DNA of 64,000 nt from contig NZ_FOKG01000001.1 of assembly GCF_900111885.1 (NCBI RefSeq), forward strand, positions 434,001 to 498,000. Direction: 5' to 3'. Positions 48,745-57,295 of the stretch are shown here, piece by piece (within the stretch, counting starts at the first letter, position 1; each line of letters starts with the position of its first letter). Origin of the DNA: Amycolatopsis marina (GTDB taxonomy: Bacteria > Actinomycetota > Actinomycetes > Mycobacteriales > Pseudonocardiaceae). Position numbers and translations under genes: made by a program. The notes under the pieces are model-generated. The model searched no databases. It was given only the letters and a program-made list of their open reading frames with translations, and was not told the DNA's origin.

Positions 48745-49393
48745 GGTAGTTGTGGTCGACGACCAGGAACTGATGCGGGCGGGCTTCCGGATGGTCCTCG
48801 GCGCGCATCCCGACGTGGAGATCGTGGGGGAGGCCGGTGACGGCGCACAGGCCGTGGAGCTGGCCGAACGACTGCGGCCGGACGTGGTGCTGATGGATGT
48901 CCGGATGCCGGTGCTGGACGGAGTCGAGGCCACGAAGCGCATTGTCGACGCAGGCACGTCCCGGGTACTGGTGATGACGACGTTCGATCTCGACGAGTAC
49001 GTGTACTCGGCATTGCAGGGTGGGGCGAGCGGGTTCCTGCTCAAGGACACACCGCCCGATCACCTGGTGTCGGCGCTGCGAGCGGTGGCGAGCGGGGACG
49101 CGGTGGTCTCGCCGAGTGTCACGCGCAGGTTGCTGGACCGCTTCATCGGCAAGGGCGGCTCGCCGATCCGGGACAGCACGACGCTGGACGTGCTCACCGA
49201 ACGGGAACGAGAGGTGCTGTTGTTGATCGCGAAGGGACTGTCGAACACCGAGATCGCGGCGACGCTCTTCCTTTCCGAGGCGACGGTGAAGACGCACGTG
49301 GGCCGGATACTGTCCAAACTGGACCTGCGGGACCGGGTGCAGGCGGTCGTCCTGGCCTACGAGACCGGTCTGACCCGCCCCGGCCTGGCCTGA
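48737..49393 (+). CDS. NarL/LuxR-family response regulator
   Basis: This 218-aa regulator has a receiver domain with phospho-acceptor Asp54 (VVLMDVRMP), conserved MTTFDLDEYVYSAL and FLLKD with the Lys. A LuxR-type helix-turn-helix follows at about 150-210 (TEREREVLLLIAKGLSNTEI then SEATVKTHVGRILSKL). ATG 48737 is chosen because the receiver begins at once (MISVVVVDDQ). The upstream duplicate start at 48698 would add a nonconserved 13-residue leader. It is the cognate partner of the kinase at 47475; likely targets are the ABC cassettes downstream. Confidence 0.93.
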   Translation: MISVVVVDDQELMRAGFRMVLGAHPDVEIVGEAGDGAQAVELAERLRPDVVLMDVRMPVLDGVEATKRIVDAGTSRVLVMTTFDLDEYVYSALQGGASGFLLKDTPPDHLVSALRAVASGDAVVSPSVTRRLLDRFIGKGGSPIRDSTTLDVLTEREREVLLLIAKGLSNTEIAATLFLSEATVKTHVGRILSKLDLRDRVQAVVLAYETGLTRPGLA

Positions 49394-49501
49394 GCCCCGG
49401 CGCGCCCTCATCACTCCTACCTCCTACGAAAGTACGAGGGCGGTTCATCCTAAAGGACCACAACACCGTCCTCTCGAGTGATGTGTGAAATTCTCCTACC
49501 T

Positions 49502-49507
49502 TATAAT
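49502..49507 (+). promoter_or_regulatory. Consensus TATAAT -10 box
   Basis: TATAAT is a perfect -10, rare in this GC-rich DNA. It predicts transcription from about 49514 and a leaderless or nearly leaderless start at GTG 49517. Confidence 0.5.
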
Positions 49508-49516
49508 CTCGGGTTC

Positions 49517-49966
49517 GTGACATGGTTCAAGAATCAACCTAAAGCAATCCTTTTGCTCAGGATCGTTGTTTCTGCGATTTTCCTTGCCTACGGCTCCGTG
49601 AAGCTCTCGGGAGGCCAGTACTACTACGGCGATTGGACAATGGACAAGGAAACGGCGAACGGCCCCTCGCTGGTGTGGGCGTTCTACGGATATTCGCCCA
49701 TTTACGGCCGAATCACCGGCCTCTTCGAATTCATTCCCGCCATCATGCTGCTCTTCCGCAGGACATCACTCGTCGGAGCGGCGGCGTTGTTCGCCGTCAG
49801 CCTGAACATCACTTTGATGGACTTCGCGTTCGGCTTCCCGTCGGTCAAGTACTTCATACTGGGATGCACCGTGGCGTGTACGGTGCTGATCCTGCACGAG
49901 AAGGACAAGCTGACGGCACTGTTCGCCGGTGCTCCCCGCGAACGAGAAGGCCAGGTCAGCAACTAG
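49517..49966 (+). CDS. DoxX-like membrane protein
   Basis: This 149-aa protein has four predicted helices: ILLLRIVVSAIFLAYGSVKL, GRITGLFEFIPAIMLLF, LVGAAALFAVSLNITLMDFA and FILGCTVACTVLIL. The layout is DoxX-like. GTG 49517 is chosen because the frame's earlier starts (GTG 49478, ATG 49481) would overlap the TATAAT box and have no ribosome site. The N-terminal coding region is AT-richer than the surroundings. Its TAG overlaps the GTG of the next gene, so it is translationally coupled to the flavoprotein. Confidence 0.82.
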   Translation: MTWFKNQPKAILLLRIVVSAIFLAYGSVKLSGGQYYYGDWTMDKETANGPSLVWAFYGYSPIYGRITGLFEFIPAIMLLFRRTSLVGAAALFAVSLNITLMDFAFGFPSVKYFILGCTVACTVLILHEKDKLTALFAGAPREREGQVSN

Positions 49967-51384
49967 TGGCCAAGGCAGTCGTCGTCGGTGCCGGCCCCAA
50001 CGGCCTGGCCGCGGCCATCACGTTGGCGCGCAGCGGGCTCGAGGTCACCGTTCTGGAAGCGGCGACCAGAATCGGCGGAGGCACGAAAACCACGGAGAGG
50101 TTCTTTCCCGGCCTGTTGCACGACGACTGCTCCGCGGTGCACCCCACCGCGATGGCCTCGCCATTCTTCCGATCACTCGATCTCGAGCGGCACGGCCTGC
50201 GGTGGTGCCATCCGGAGATCATGCTGGCGCATCCGCTCGACGACGGCTCCTCCGGAGCACTGCACAGATCGATGTCCAGGACGGTTCAGGCCCTGGGACG
50301 TCCCGACGGCGCGAGGTGGCGAGCGCTCTTCGGAGCGCTCGCCACGGATCTGGAGAATTCGGCCACGGATGTACTGGGACCGGTGCTCACGGTTCCCGAC
50401 CACCCGATCCGGTTCGCGCGTTTCGGTCTGCGTGCGGCCATGCCCGCGGCACTGATGAGTCGTATGTGGAAGGGCGCCCAGGCGAAGGCGCTGTTCGCCG
50501 GAGTGGCAGCGCACTTGATGTACCCACTCAGCGCTCCGCTCAGTTCGTCGGTCGCGGCCCTGCTCATCGCGGCCGGGCATCGATTCGGCTGGCCGGTGGC
50601 ACAAGGCGGTTCGCGGTCGATCACCGATGCCCTCGCGCGCGAGCTCGCCGAGTACGGCGGGATTGTCGAGACAGGGGTGCGGGTAAGCCGACTCCGCGAT
50701 CTGCCTGTCGCCGATGTCGTGGTGTTCGACCTGATGCCCGGCGCCGTGGCGGACCTGATGGGCGATCGGCTACCGGCTCGCGTGTCGCGGAGCTACCGTC
50801 GATGGGCACACGGTTCGGGAGCCTTCAAAGTGGACTTCGCCGTCGAGGGCGGCGTGCCGTGGTCATCCGCCGAGTGCCGGGCCGCCGGGACGGTTCACGC
50901 CGGCGGAACGGCGCGGGAGGTCGGCCGCACCCTGCGCGCCGTACGAAACGGGGTTCTGCCCGACCAACCGTTCGTCCTGGTCGGACAACAGTACCTGGCG
51001 GACCCGACCCGCTCGGTGAACAACATCCACCCAGTGTGGGCCTACGCACATGTGCCGAACGGATTCCACGGTGATGCCACCGACCTGGTCGTGCGACAGA
51101 TCGAACGGTTCGCTCCCGGGTTCCGAGACCGGATTCTCGCGCACGCGGGCAGGTCGTGCGCCGACCTGGAGTCAGACAACGCGAACTACGTGGACGGCGA
51201 CATCATCGGTGGCGCCGGTTCGCCATGGCAACTCGTCGCTCGCCCCCGCTTGTCGTTCAACCCCTACTTCACCGGAGTCCCGGGGTTCTACCTGTGCTCA
51301 GCAGCGACGCCGCCAGGAGCGGGAGTGCACGGTATGAATGGTCATCACGCCGCACGTGCGGCCCTGAAGGCACTGCGGGTCTGA
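49966..51384 (+). CDS. Phytoene-dehydrogenase-like FAD-dependent oxidoreductase
   Basis: This 472-aa flavoprotein has the N-terminal dinucleotide-binding motif VVGAGPNGLAAAITLARSGL, then VTVLEAATRIGGGTKT, and a C-terminal FAD motif ATPPGAGVHGMNGHHAAR. It is of the CrtI/NAD(P)-dependent amine-oxidase-like superfamily common in actinobacteria. No carotenoid genes are nearby, so carotene desaturation should not be assumed. GTG 49966 overlaps the DoxX-like gene's TAG and follows AGAAGG. The substrate is unknown. Confidence 0.9.
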   Translation: MAKAVVVGAGPNGLAAAITLARSGLEVTVLEAATRIGGGTKTTERFFPGLLHDDCSAVHPTAMASPFFRSLDLERHGLRWCHPEIMLAHPLDDGSSGALHRSMSRTVQALGRPDGARWRALFGALATDLENSATDVLGPVLTVPDHPIRFARFGLRAAMPAALMSRMWKGAQAKALFAGVAAHLMYPLSAPLSSSVAALLIAAGHRFGWPVAQGGSRSITDALARELAEYGGIVETGVRVSRLRDLPVADVVVFDLMPGAVADLMGDRLPARVSRSYRRWAHGSGAFKVDFAVEGGVPWSSAECRAAGTVHAGGTAREVGRTLRAVRNGVLPDQPFVLVGQQYLADPTRSVNNIHPVWAYAHVPNGFHGDATDLVVRQIERFAPGFRDRILAHAGRSCADLESDNANYVDGDIIGGAGSPWQLVARPRLSFNPYFTGVPGFYLCSAATPPGAGVHGMNGHHAARAALKALRV

Positions 51385-51462
51385 CGACCGCGGCTCGCTC
51401 CGCCACCTCACCACACGGCGCGGGCGAAGCCGGCCCCGAACTGGCCCTGGCCCCTGGAGAAG

Positions 51463-51492
51463 TGAGGGTGGGGTTCAGGGTGGAGTCAGGGT
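51463..51492 (+). promoter_or_regulatory. Three heptamer direct repeats T(G/C)AGGGT
   Basis: TGAGGGT (51463-51469), TCAGGGT (51475-51481) and TCAGGGT (51486-51492) are spaced 12 and 11 bp, one helical turn. They lie in the 306-bp gap before the first ABC cassette, about 200 nt upstream of its start. Such phased repeats fit a response regulator or SARP-type activator. No clear core promoter is recognised in the rest of the gap. Confidence 0.45.
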
Positions 51493-51690
51493 CATCACTG
51501 ATCGCGCTGCGCGCCGGGATCCGCCAAGCTACGTCTGAAGGCGGGGAGGAAGTTCGGCCCACAGGATGACGCGGCCGGGCCCGATCGTCCGAGAGGATGT
51601 TGTCGTCGCGATAAGTCGATGCGGGCGACGCAGCACAGATTTCGAAACAGCGAGCGTTACTGCGGGGGCAGGCGCATCCGAGGAGGAATG

Positions 51691-52638
51691 ATGATCGAGG
51701 CACGAGGCCTCACCAAGCGGTATGGCAAGACACTGGCGGTGGACGACCTGTCCTTCAGTGTCGAGACCGGCCGTGTCACCGGGTTCCTCGGGCCGAACGG
51801 CGCGGGAAAGTCGACCACGATGCGGATGATCCTGGGGTTGGACAATCCGACGGCCGGCCACGTCACGATCGGCGGCAAGAAGTACCACGACCTGCACCAT
51901 CCACTCCGGACCGTCGGCGCCCTGCTCGACGCGAAGTGGGTGCACCCGAACCGCTCCGCCAGGGCGCACCTCGCCTGGATGGCCAAGTCCAACAAACTGC
52001 CCGCCCGCAGGGTGGACGAGGTGCTCGACATCGTCGGCCTCACCTCAGTGGCGAACAAGCGGGCGGGCGGCTTCTCGCTCGGTATGTCGCAGCGACTCGG
52101 CATCGCCGCCGCCCTGCTCGGTGATCCCGAGGTGCTGTTGTTCGACGAGCCGGTGAACGGCCTCGACCCCGAGGGCATCCTCTGGATCCGCAAGTTCATG
52201 CACCGGCTGGCGGACGAGGGCCGTACCGTTTTCGTCTCCAGCCACCTGCTCTCGGAGATGGCGCTCACCGCCAGCGAACTCGTGGTGATCGGCAAGGGGA
52301 AGCTGATCTCGCAGAGCAGCACCAAGGAGTTCGTGGCCAAGGCTACGGAGAACACCGTCAAGGTACGCAGCCCGCAGCTCGCGCAACTGCGCGAAGCGCT
52401 GCAGCAGGCCAGTGCCGAGCTCACCGACGCCGAGGACGGCGTCCTCGTGTCCGGAATGGACAGCGAGAAGATCGGCGAACTGGCCGCCAGCAACGCGGTC
52501 GTGCTGCACGAACTGAGCCCGCAGCAAGGCTCGCTGGAGCAGGCCTTCATGCAGATCACCGGGGACTCCGTCGAGTACCACACGGGACTGGAAGCCGAAG
52601 TCCAGCAGGTCGTCGGCGCTACTCCCGCCGCGAAGTGA
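51691..52638 (+). CDS. ABC transporter ATPase (cassette 1)
   Basis: This 315-aa exporter-type ATPase has Walker A GPNGAGKS, a GALLDAKWVHPNRSARAHL segment, signature FSLGMSQRLG (Leu-Gly rather than Ser-Gly), Walker B LLFDEPVNGLDPEGI, and FVSSHLLSEMALTA. The C-terminal domain ends near GSLEQAFMQITGDSVEY. ATG 51691 is chosen over the adjacent ATG 51688 because AGGAGG lies at 51681-51686. It is a close paralogue of the gene at 53660, and its permease follows 37 nt downstream. The BcrA/SkfE-like type suggests peptide-antibiotic or lipid export. Confidence 0.93.
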   Translation: MIEARGLTKRYGKTLAVDDLSFSVETGRVTGFLGPNGAGKSTTMRMILGLDNPTAGHVTIGGKKYHDLHHPLRTVGALLDAKWVHPNRSARAHLAWMAKSNKLPARRVDEVLDIVGLTSVANKRAGGFSLGMSQRLGIAAALLGDPEVLLFDEPVNGLDPEGILWIRKFMHRLADEGRTVFVSSHLLSEMALTASELVVIGKGKLISQSSTKEFVAKATENTVKVRSPQLAQLREALQQASAELTDAEDGVLVSGMDSEKIGELAASNAVVLHELSPQQGSLEQAFMQITGDSVEYHTGLEAEVQQVVGATPAAK

Positions 52639-52675
52639 CCACCAGTACAGCAACTTTCGAGGATTAGAGAAGATC

Positions 52676-53443
52676 ATGACTCTGCTCGCAGTGGAACGCA
52701 TCAAGTTGTTCACCACGCGATCCCCGTGGTGGTGTGCACTGATCACCCTGGTGGTCACGGTGGGCTTCGCCGCACTGGTGGTGGGCAACGCCGACGCGCA
52801 GTTCCCGGCCACCGTCGCGACGACCCAGTTCGGCTACAGCTTCGGCCTCGCGGTCGTCATGGTGCTCGCCGCGCTCTCGGTGACGACCGAATACCGCTTC
52901 GGCACCATCCGCACCACCTTCCAGGCGGTTCCGCACCGCAGTTCGGCGCTGCTCGCGAAAACCGGCGTGGTCGCGCTGCTCGCGCTGGTCATCGGCGAAA
53001 TCGCCGCGTTCGGCTCGTGGGGACTTTCGGTGCTCATGCAGCCGAACTTCGACCTCTCGCTCAACAGCGCCGCCGACTGGATCAACGTCGCTGGAGTCGG
53101 CCCTGTCTACGCGCTGTCGGCGGTGATCGCGATCGCGGTCGGCGTCCTGGTCCGGCACAGCGCAGGCGCCATCTCACTGCTGCTGATCTACAACCTCGCG
53201 GTGGAGAGCCTGGTGCAGCTGATTCCGAGCATCGGTGACGACATCTACAAGTGGATGCCGTTCAACGCCGCGAACAAGTTCCTCACCGGTGACGGTGCAT
53301 CCAATGCGGGCCGGGACGTGGCGGCAGGTGCGCCACTGTCGAGCACTCCGCTGAGCCCGGGGTGGGCGCTGGCCTACTTCGCCGGTATCGCACTGGTCGT
53401 GCTGGCCATCGCGCTGACCACGGCGAACAAGCGGGACGCGTGA
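52676..53443 (+). CDS. ABC-2-like permease (cassette 1)
   Basis: This 255-aa permease starts MTLLAVERIKLFTTRSPWWC, has six hydrophobic segments, and carries the cytoplasmic TTEYRFGTIRTTFQAVPHRS motif typical of this ABC-2 subgroup. It ends ALTTANKRDA. It is homologous to the permease at 54610, with the same start, TTEY..GTIRTTFQAVP and SIGDDIY.WMPF blocks. A strong terminator follows, so cassette 1 is a separate transcription unit. Confidence 0.92.
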   Translation: MTLLAVERIKLFTTRSPWWCALITLVVTVGFAALVVGNADAQFPATVATTQFGYSFGLAVVMVLAALSVTTEYRFGTIRTTFQAVPHRSSALLAKTGVVALLALVIGEIAAFGSWGLSVLMQPNFDLSLNSAADWINVAGVGPVYALSAVIAIAVGVLVRHSAGAISLLLIYNLAVESLVQLIPSIGDDIYKWMPFNAANKFLTGDGASNAGRDVAAGAPLSSTPLSPGWALAYFAGIALVVLAIALTTANKRDA

Positions 53444-53536
53444 CCGGCTGCACAACCCACACAAGCCACCACAGGAAACTCCGGTAATCGTCGCGGATAT
53501 TCGGGGCGCGACAGCTTTCGGGGTAAGGGGAAAACA

Positions 53537-53569
53537 GGCCCGGGTCGCCTTCGGGGGGCGACCCGGGCC
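53537..53569 (+). terminator. 13-bp perfect stem terminator between ABC cassettes
   Basis: GGCCCGGGTCGCC (53537-53549) pairs perfectly with GGCGACCCGGGCC (53557-53569) around a 7-nt loop, 93 nt after the permease stop; TTCCTCGTC follows. Confidence 0.8.
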
Positions 53570-53659
53570 TTCCTCGTCACCCGGTTCGCAGGGCCACCGG
53601 ACAACTGGCAGGATCTGCGGCGACGGGGGCCACATTCGCCGACGTTCCGGGGGTAACTG

Positions 53660-54613
53660 ATGATCGAAGCCAGGGGCCTGACGAAGCGATACGGTTCCAC
53701 GCTCGCCGTGGACGACCTTTCGTTCACCGTCAATGCCGGCCGGATCACCGGTTTCCTCGGACCGAATGGTGCGGGCAAATCGACCACCATGCGGATGATG
53801 CTCGGCCTGGACAACCCGACCTCGGGACAGGTCCGCTTCGACGGCAGGTACTACCGCGACCTCGAGCAGCCGCTGCACACGGTCGGGGCACTGCTCGAGG
53901 CGGGCTGGCGGCATCCGGGCCGCTCGGCGCGCAACCACCTGCGCTGGATCGCGGCCTCGAACGGCATTCCCGACAGCAGGGTGGACGAGGTGCTCGACGT
54001 CGTGGGACTGACGTCGGTCGCGACAAAGCGGGCAGGCGGTTTCTCCCTCGGCATGCTCCAGCGACTCGGCATCGCGAGCGCACTGCTCGGTGATCCACAG
54101 GTGTTGCTGTTCGACGAGCCGGTGAACGGCCTCGACCCCGAGGGCATTCACTGGATTCGCCAGCTCATGCACGCGCTGGCCGAGCAGGGCCGCACCGTGT
54201 TCGTCTCCAGCCACCTGCTCTCCGAAATGGCACAGACCGCGCAGGATCTGGTGGTGATCGGCAAGGGAAAGCTGATCTACCAGGGCACCACCGAGGACTT
54301 CGTCGAGCGGGCGACCGAGGACAGGGTGCGGGTGCGCAGCCCCCATCTACCCGTGCTGCGGGAGGCGCTTGAACGCGCGGGGACCGTGTTCACCGCCATC
54401 GAGGACGACAGTGCACTCGACGTCTCCGGGATGAGCAGCGACCAACTCGGCGAACTCGCGTTCACCGAGGGCGCGACGCTGCACGAACTGAGCCCGCACC
54501 GCGGCTCGCTCGAGCAGGCCTTCATGCAGCTCACCGGCGATTCGGTGGAGTACGCGGCACATGATCCGGGAACAGCCACAGCTGCTGCCAACGAAGCGCA
54601 GGCGCAGTCATGA
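53660..54613 (+). CDS. ABC transporter ATPase (cassette 2)
   Basis: This 317-aa paralogue of the ATPase at 51691 shares almost every block: MIEARGLTKRYG, Walker A GPNGAGKS, RAGGFSLGMLQRLGI, LLFDEPVNGLDPEG and GSLEQAFMQLTGDSVEY. ATG 53660 has no strong ribosome site (GGGGGTAACTG upstream). Its 3' end overlaps the permease gene by 4 nt (ATGA), tighter than in cassette 1. Duplication of the two-gene cassette is evident; ligands may differ because the region after the H-loop has diverged. Confidence 0.93.
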   Translation: MIEARGLTKRYGSTLAVDDLSFTVNAGRITGFLGPNGAGKSTTMRMMLGLDNPTSGQVRFDGRYYRDLEQPLHTVGALLEAGWRHPGRSARNHLRWIAASNGIPDSRVDEVLDVVGLTSVATKRAGGFSLGMLQRLGIASALLGDPQVLLFDEPVNGLDPEGIHWIRQLMHALAEQGRTVFVSSHLLSEMAQTAQDLVVIGKGKLIYQGTTEDFVERATEDRVRVRSPHLPVLREALERAGTVFTAIEDDSALDVSGMSSDQLGELAFTEGATLHELSPHRGSLEQAFMQLTGDSVEYAAHDPGTATAAANEAQAQS

Positions 54614-55356
54614 CCCTGCTCAGGGTCGAGCGGATCAAGCTCTTCAGCACCCGCGCGCCGTGGTGGTGTTCGGCGATCGCGGTGGCCTCCTCGCTCGGGT
54701 TCGCCGCCCTGTTCGTGGGCCTCGCCGGGGACCAGATCAACCTGACGGTCTCCACTTCGCAGACGGGTACAGCCTTCGGCCGCGTGGTGATTCTGGTGCT
54801 CGCGGTGATCGCGGCGGCCAGCGAGTACAACTGGGGCACCATTCGTACGACGTTCCAGGCAGTCCCGAAGCGAGCCCCCGCCCTGTTGGCGAAGGCCGTG
54901 GTGGTGGGCGGCTGGTGTGCCCTGCTCGGCCTGCTGATCGGGTTCGTGTCGTGGGCGATGGCAGTGGCTATCCGCCCGGAGGCTGATCTCGCGCTGGACT
55001 CCGCCGCGGACTGGCGGGCGGTCGCAGGCCAGGCCGCGGTCTATCTCATGACGGCCGCCGCCGGTGTCGGGCTCGGGCTGCTGTTGCGCAGCACCGCGCT
55101 CGCCCTCGGGGTGGCGCTGGTGTGGACGCAGTTGGTCGAAGGGCTTGTCGTGCTGATCCCCGGTGTGGGCGACGACATCTACCAGTGGATGCCGTTCTTC
55201 GCCGCTGACCAGTTCATCGGCGCGGAGTTCACGCGGAGTGCGCTGGGGTTGGGCGATATGCCGATGGGGCCGGTGGCCTACGGCGGCTACTTCGCCGCGA
55301 TCTGCCTCGCCCTGCTCGCGGCCGGTGTCGCGGCCGCGACGAAGAAGGACGCCTGA
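54610..55356 (+). CDS. ABC-2-like permease (cassette 2)
   Basis: This 248-aa paralogue of the permease at 52676 has MTLLRVERIKLFSTRAPWWC, ASEYNWGTIRTTFQAVPKRA, GVGDDIYQWMPFFAADQFIG and a final AAATKKDA. It has six hydrophobic segments. It is translationally coupled to the ATPase. The loop near 130-160 and the Asn-rich region of cassette 1 differ, where substrate contacts may lie. Confidence 0.92.
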   Translation: MTLLRVERIKLFSTRAPWWCSAIAVASSLGFAALFVGLAGDQINLTVSTSQTGTAFGRVVILVLAVIAAASEYNWGTIRTTFQAVPKRAPALLAKAVVVGGWCALLGLLIGFVSWAMAVAIRPEADLALDSAADWRAVAGQAAVYLMTAAAGVGLGLLLRSTALALGVALVWTQLVEGLVVLIPGVGDDIYQWMPFFAADQFIGAEFTRSALGLGDMPMGPVAYGGYFAAICLALLAAGVAAATKKDA

Positions 55357-55452
55357 CCCACCGTGTCCCTGCGTCACCCCGGCCTTGCATGAAGTAACGA
55401 AATGGCATCGGCCGCCGATATGTCCAGTGCACTACCGCAAGCCGGGGCATTA

Positions 55453-55477
55453 AGACCACGTTAAGTGGCTGTGGTCT
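55453..55477. promoter_or_regulatory. Perfect inverted repeat upstream of hypothetical gene
   Basis: AGACCAC-N11-GTGGTCT (7-bp arms) lies in the 215-bp gap after cassette 2. It could be a weak terminator or an operator; the spacing of 18 bp between arm centres suits a dimeric regulator. TTGACC lies downstream at 55504-55509 as a possible -35. Confidence 0.35.
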
Positions 55478-55571
55478 GTCCCACTCGGAGCAGACGGCGT
55501 GCCATTGACCAGGTCCTATGGAAACAGGTGACATGGCAGAAGACCCGTCACGGACTCTACGGAGGTGACCC

Positions 55572-56144
55572 TTGACGGTGGTTGATCTCGGAGAACGTGC
55601 CAGACGTCCAGCGCCCGCAGAAGCCGCTCGCCCACCGCGGCTCGAACCCATGCTCGCCCTCGAATGGTCGCAGGCGATCGAACTTCCGCGTGTCGCCGCT
55701 TCCGCCACACGACCAGCGGAGATTCGCAAGGCCTGGATACATCGCGCACCTCAGGAGCATGTGCTGAGCCTGTTCAGGGCGGCCTGCGCGGGCGGGGAAC
55801 CCGTGCCCGCACCATGGTGGCTCCGCGCCCTCGCCGCGGGAAGAATCGAGTCGCGCAGTGATGGTTTCCGTATCGAGGACCGGATAGCGCAACTGCTCGG
55901 CAGGCGGCCGGGCTGGGAGTACGTGCCGTGGGCTTCGGACGGCGAGTCCGGCTATTGGGAGTTCATGCCTTCGGAGCACGGTGCCGCCGGGCACGCGATT
56001 CCCACGACGGTGCTCAACACCGACAGCCACTCCGGCTGGATCGACGTACTTCCCGCGCACAGCGGCCGCACACCGGAACCGGTCGCGGTCGCGGGTCTCG
56101 CCGGACTGCGCGCCCGGCTGGGGGAGTTCGAAGCAGTGCGCTGA
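55572..56144 (+). CDS. Hypothetical protein
   Basis: This 190-aa soluble protein is not recognised. It has a proline/alanine-rich start (RRPAPAEAARPPRLEPM), a helical middle and a C-terminal half with Trp/Gly/Ser segments (GRRPGWEYVPWASDGESGYW, NTDSHSGWIDVLPAHSG). TTG 55572 is chosen because GGAGG at 55561-55565 gives 6-nt spacing; GTG 55578 is possible. It has strong GC3 bias. It ends 20 bp before trmB, whose promoter box lies in that gap. Confidence 0.72.
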   Translation: MTVVDLGERARRPAPAEAARPPRLEPMLALEWSQAIELPRVAASATRPAEIRKAWIHRAPQEHVLSLFRAACAGGEPVPAPWWLRALAAGRIESRSDGFRIEDRIAQLLGRRPGWEYVPWASDGESGYWEFMPSEHGAAGHAIPTTVLNTDSHSGWIDVLPAHSGRTPEPVAVAGLAGLRARLGEFEAVR

Positions 56145-56152
56145 GGCCCGGA

Positions 56153-56158
56153 TATCGT
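56153..56158 (+). promoter_or_regulatory. -10 box for leaderless trmB
   Basis: TATCGT ends 6 nt before GTG 56165, and there is no Shine-Dalgarno. Confidence 0.5.
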
Positions 56159-56164
56159 CGCCGG

Positions 56165-56923
56165 GTGGATAACGACGAAGCCCCGCTATCGAGGCGGCCG
56201 GAGTCCACGCTGCCGCGGATGCGCAGCGTGGTCAGCTACGTGCAACGCGGTGGCCGGATGACGGTCGGCCAGGAGCGTGCCTGGAAAGAGCTGTGGCCGA
56301 CGATGGGCCGAGCGGTATCCGAGCTGGGTGACATCGACTCCGAGCCGACCGACTTCGACGCCTGGTTCGGCCGGTCCGCGCCACTGCTGCTGGAGATCGG
56401 CTCCGGCATGGGGGAGACCACTTCGCAGCTGGCCGCTGCCGCCCCGGAGCTCAACTACCTCGCCGTCGAGGTCTACCACGCGGGGCTGGGACAGCTGATG
56501 CTGCGCGCGGACAAGCTCGGGGCACGGAACCTGCGGCTGCTGCACGGTGACGCCGTCATTCTGCTGACCAGGCACATTCCGCCCGAAACCCTCTCCGGGG
56601 TGCGGATCTTCTTCCCGGATCCGTGGCCGAAGAAGCGGCACCACAAGCGCAGGCTCGTGCAGCCGGACTTCGTCGCGCTGGTCACCTCCCGGCTCGCTCC
56701 CGGCGGGACGCTGCACCTGGCCACCGACTGGGAGCACTACGCCGAGCAGATGCTCGAGGTGTGCTCGGCCGAACCGGGTCTGCGCAACACCAGCACCACG
56801 GAACCGGGCTGGGCGCCGAGGCCGGACTGGCGACCGGTGACCAAGTTCGAGCAGCGGGCTCGCGAGGAGGGTCGCGTCAGCCGGGACCTGATCTTCGAGA
56901 AGGTCGTTCAGGCCGAAGCCTGA
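56165..56923 (+). CDS. trmB: tRNA (guanine-N7-)-methyltransferase
   Basis: This enzyme transfers a methyl group from SAM to N7 of G46 in tRNA. The 252-aa product has the SAM-binding motif LLLEIGSGMGETTSQLA, the YLAVEVYHAGLGQLM strand, and the hallmark FFPDPWPKKRHHKRRLVQ. The downstream THLATDWEHYAEQML-type block (here LHLATDWEHYAEQML) and the final TKFEQRAREEGR complete it. GTG 56165 fits the -10 spacing; ATG 56219 would truncate a conserved RSYV-type start. The 3' end overlaps a convergent small membrane-protein gene by 16 bp. Confidence 0.96.
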   Translation: MDNDEAPLSRRPESTLPRMRSVVSYVQRGGRMTVGQERAWKELWPTMGRAVSELGDIDSEPTDFDAWFGRSAPLLLEIGSGMGETTSQLAAAAPELNYLAVEVYHAGLGQLMLRADKLGARNLRLLHGDAVILLTRHIPPETLSGVRIFFPDPWPKKRHHKRRLVQPDFVALVTSRLAPGGTLHLATDWEHYAEQMLEVCSAEPGLRNTSTTEPGWAPRPDWRPVTKFEQRAREEGRVSRDLIFEKVVQAEA

Positions 56924-57081
56924 GCACGGCCTGACCCCCAGGCCGGAGCCGGGACGGGTTCCGGTCGTGCACTCGACTCCAGCGGCAGCCTGTCGTTGAG
57001 TTCCACCAGCAGCGGTGCGAGCGCCATCAGCACCAGCACGAACAGCCCCGCCGCGATCCCGATCGTCTCGATCGCACCCAT
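56908..57081 (-). CDS. Small single-span membrane protein
   Basis: This 57-aa protein has one strong hydrophobic helix (IETIGIAAGLFVLVLMALAP) and a short Pro-rich C-terminal tail. ATG 57081 has a good AGGGAGAGC ribosome site, which argues that it is real despite overlapping the 3' end of trmB. No family recognised. A 16-bp palindrome identical to one in the divergent promoter of the FtsX-type exporter lies 122 nt upstream, so it may be a small subunit or target of that system. Confidence 0.6.
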   Translation of the reverse strand: MGAIETIGIAAGLFVLVLMALAPLLVELNDRLPLESSARPEPVPAPAWGSGRAQASA

Positions 57082-57202
57082 GATTGCTCTCCCTCGGTCC
57101 ACGCGGGCCCTTCGCGCCCGCTGACTCCAGAATCCGCCGTTGGCCCTGGTCAGCGGATCGGCCGGGCGGCCATGAGCGATGGCCATACGGCCGAACCCCG
57201 GG

Positions 57203-57218
57203 TTGGCCGATCGGCCGA
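57203..57218. promoter_or_regulatory. Palindrome TTGGCCGATCGGCCGA, first copy
   Basis: GGCCGATCGGCC is a perfect palindrome here and is followed by GAGG, as at 60376-60391. It lies between the small membrane-protein gene and the 3' end of the FtsX-type permease gene. Confidence 0.45.
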
Positions 57219-57228
57219 GGTGCACGAC

Positions 57229-57273
57229 GACGCGCCTGCCGTCCTCCCCCCGACGGAAGGCGGCAGGCGCGTC
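57229..57273 (-). terminator. Hairpin terminator after FtsX-type permease gene
   Basis: GACGCGCCTGCC (57229-57240) pairs perfectly with GGCAGGCGCGTC (57262-57273) around a 21-nt loop, 22 nt past the permease stop in its direction. Confidence 0.65.
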
Positions 57274-57295
57274 ACTCGTGGACGAGCGGTCGCCC

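Noticed and set aside
49966-51384. Carotenoid biosynthesis gene cluster
   Set aside because: The flavoprotein is phytoene-dehydrogenase-like but no crtB, crtE or cyclase gene is nearby.
55453-55477. Riboswitch before the hypothetical gene
   Set aside because: Only a single 7-bp dyad with a long loop; no multi-helix arrangement matching a known class.
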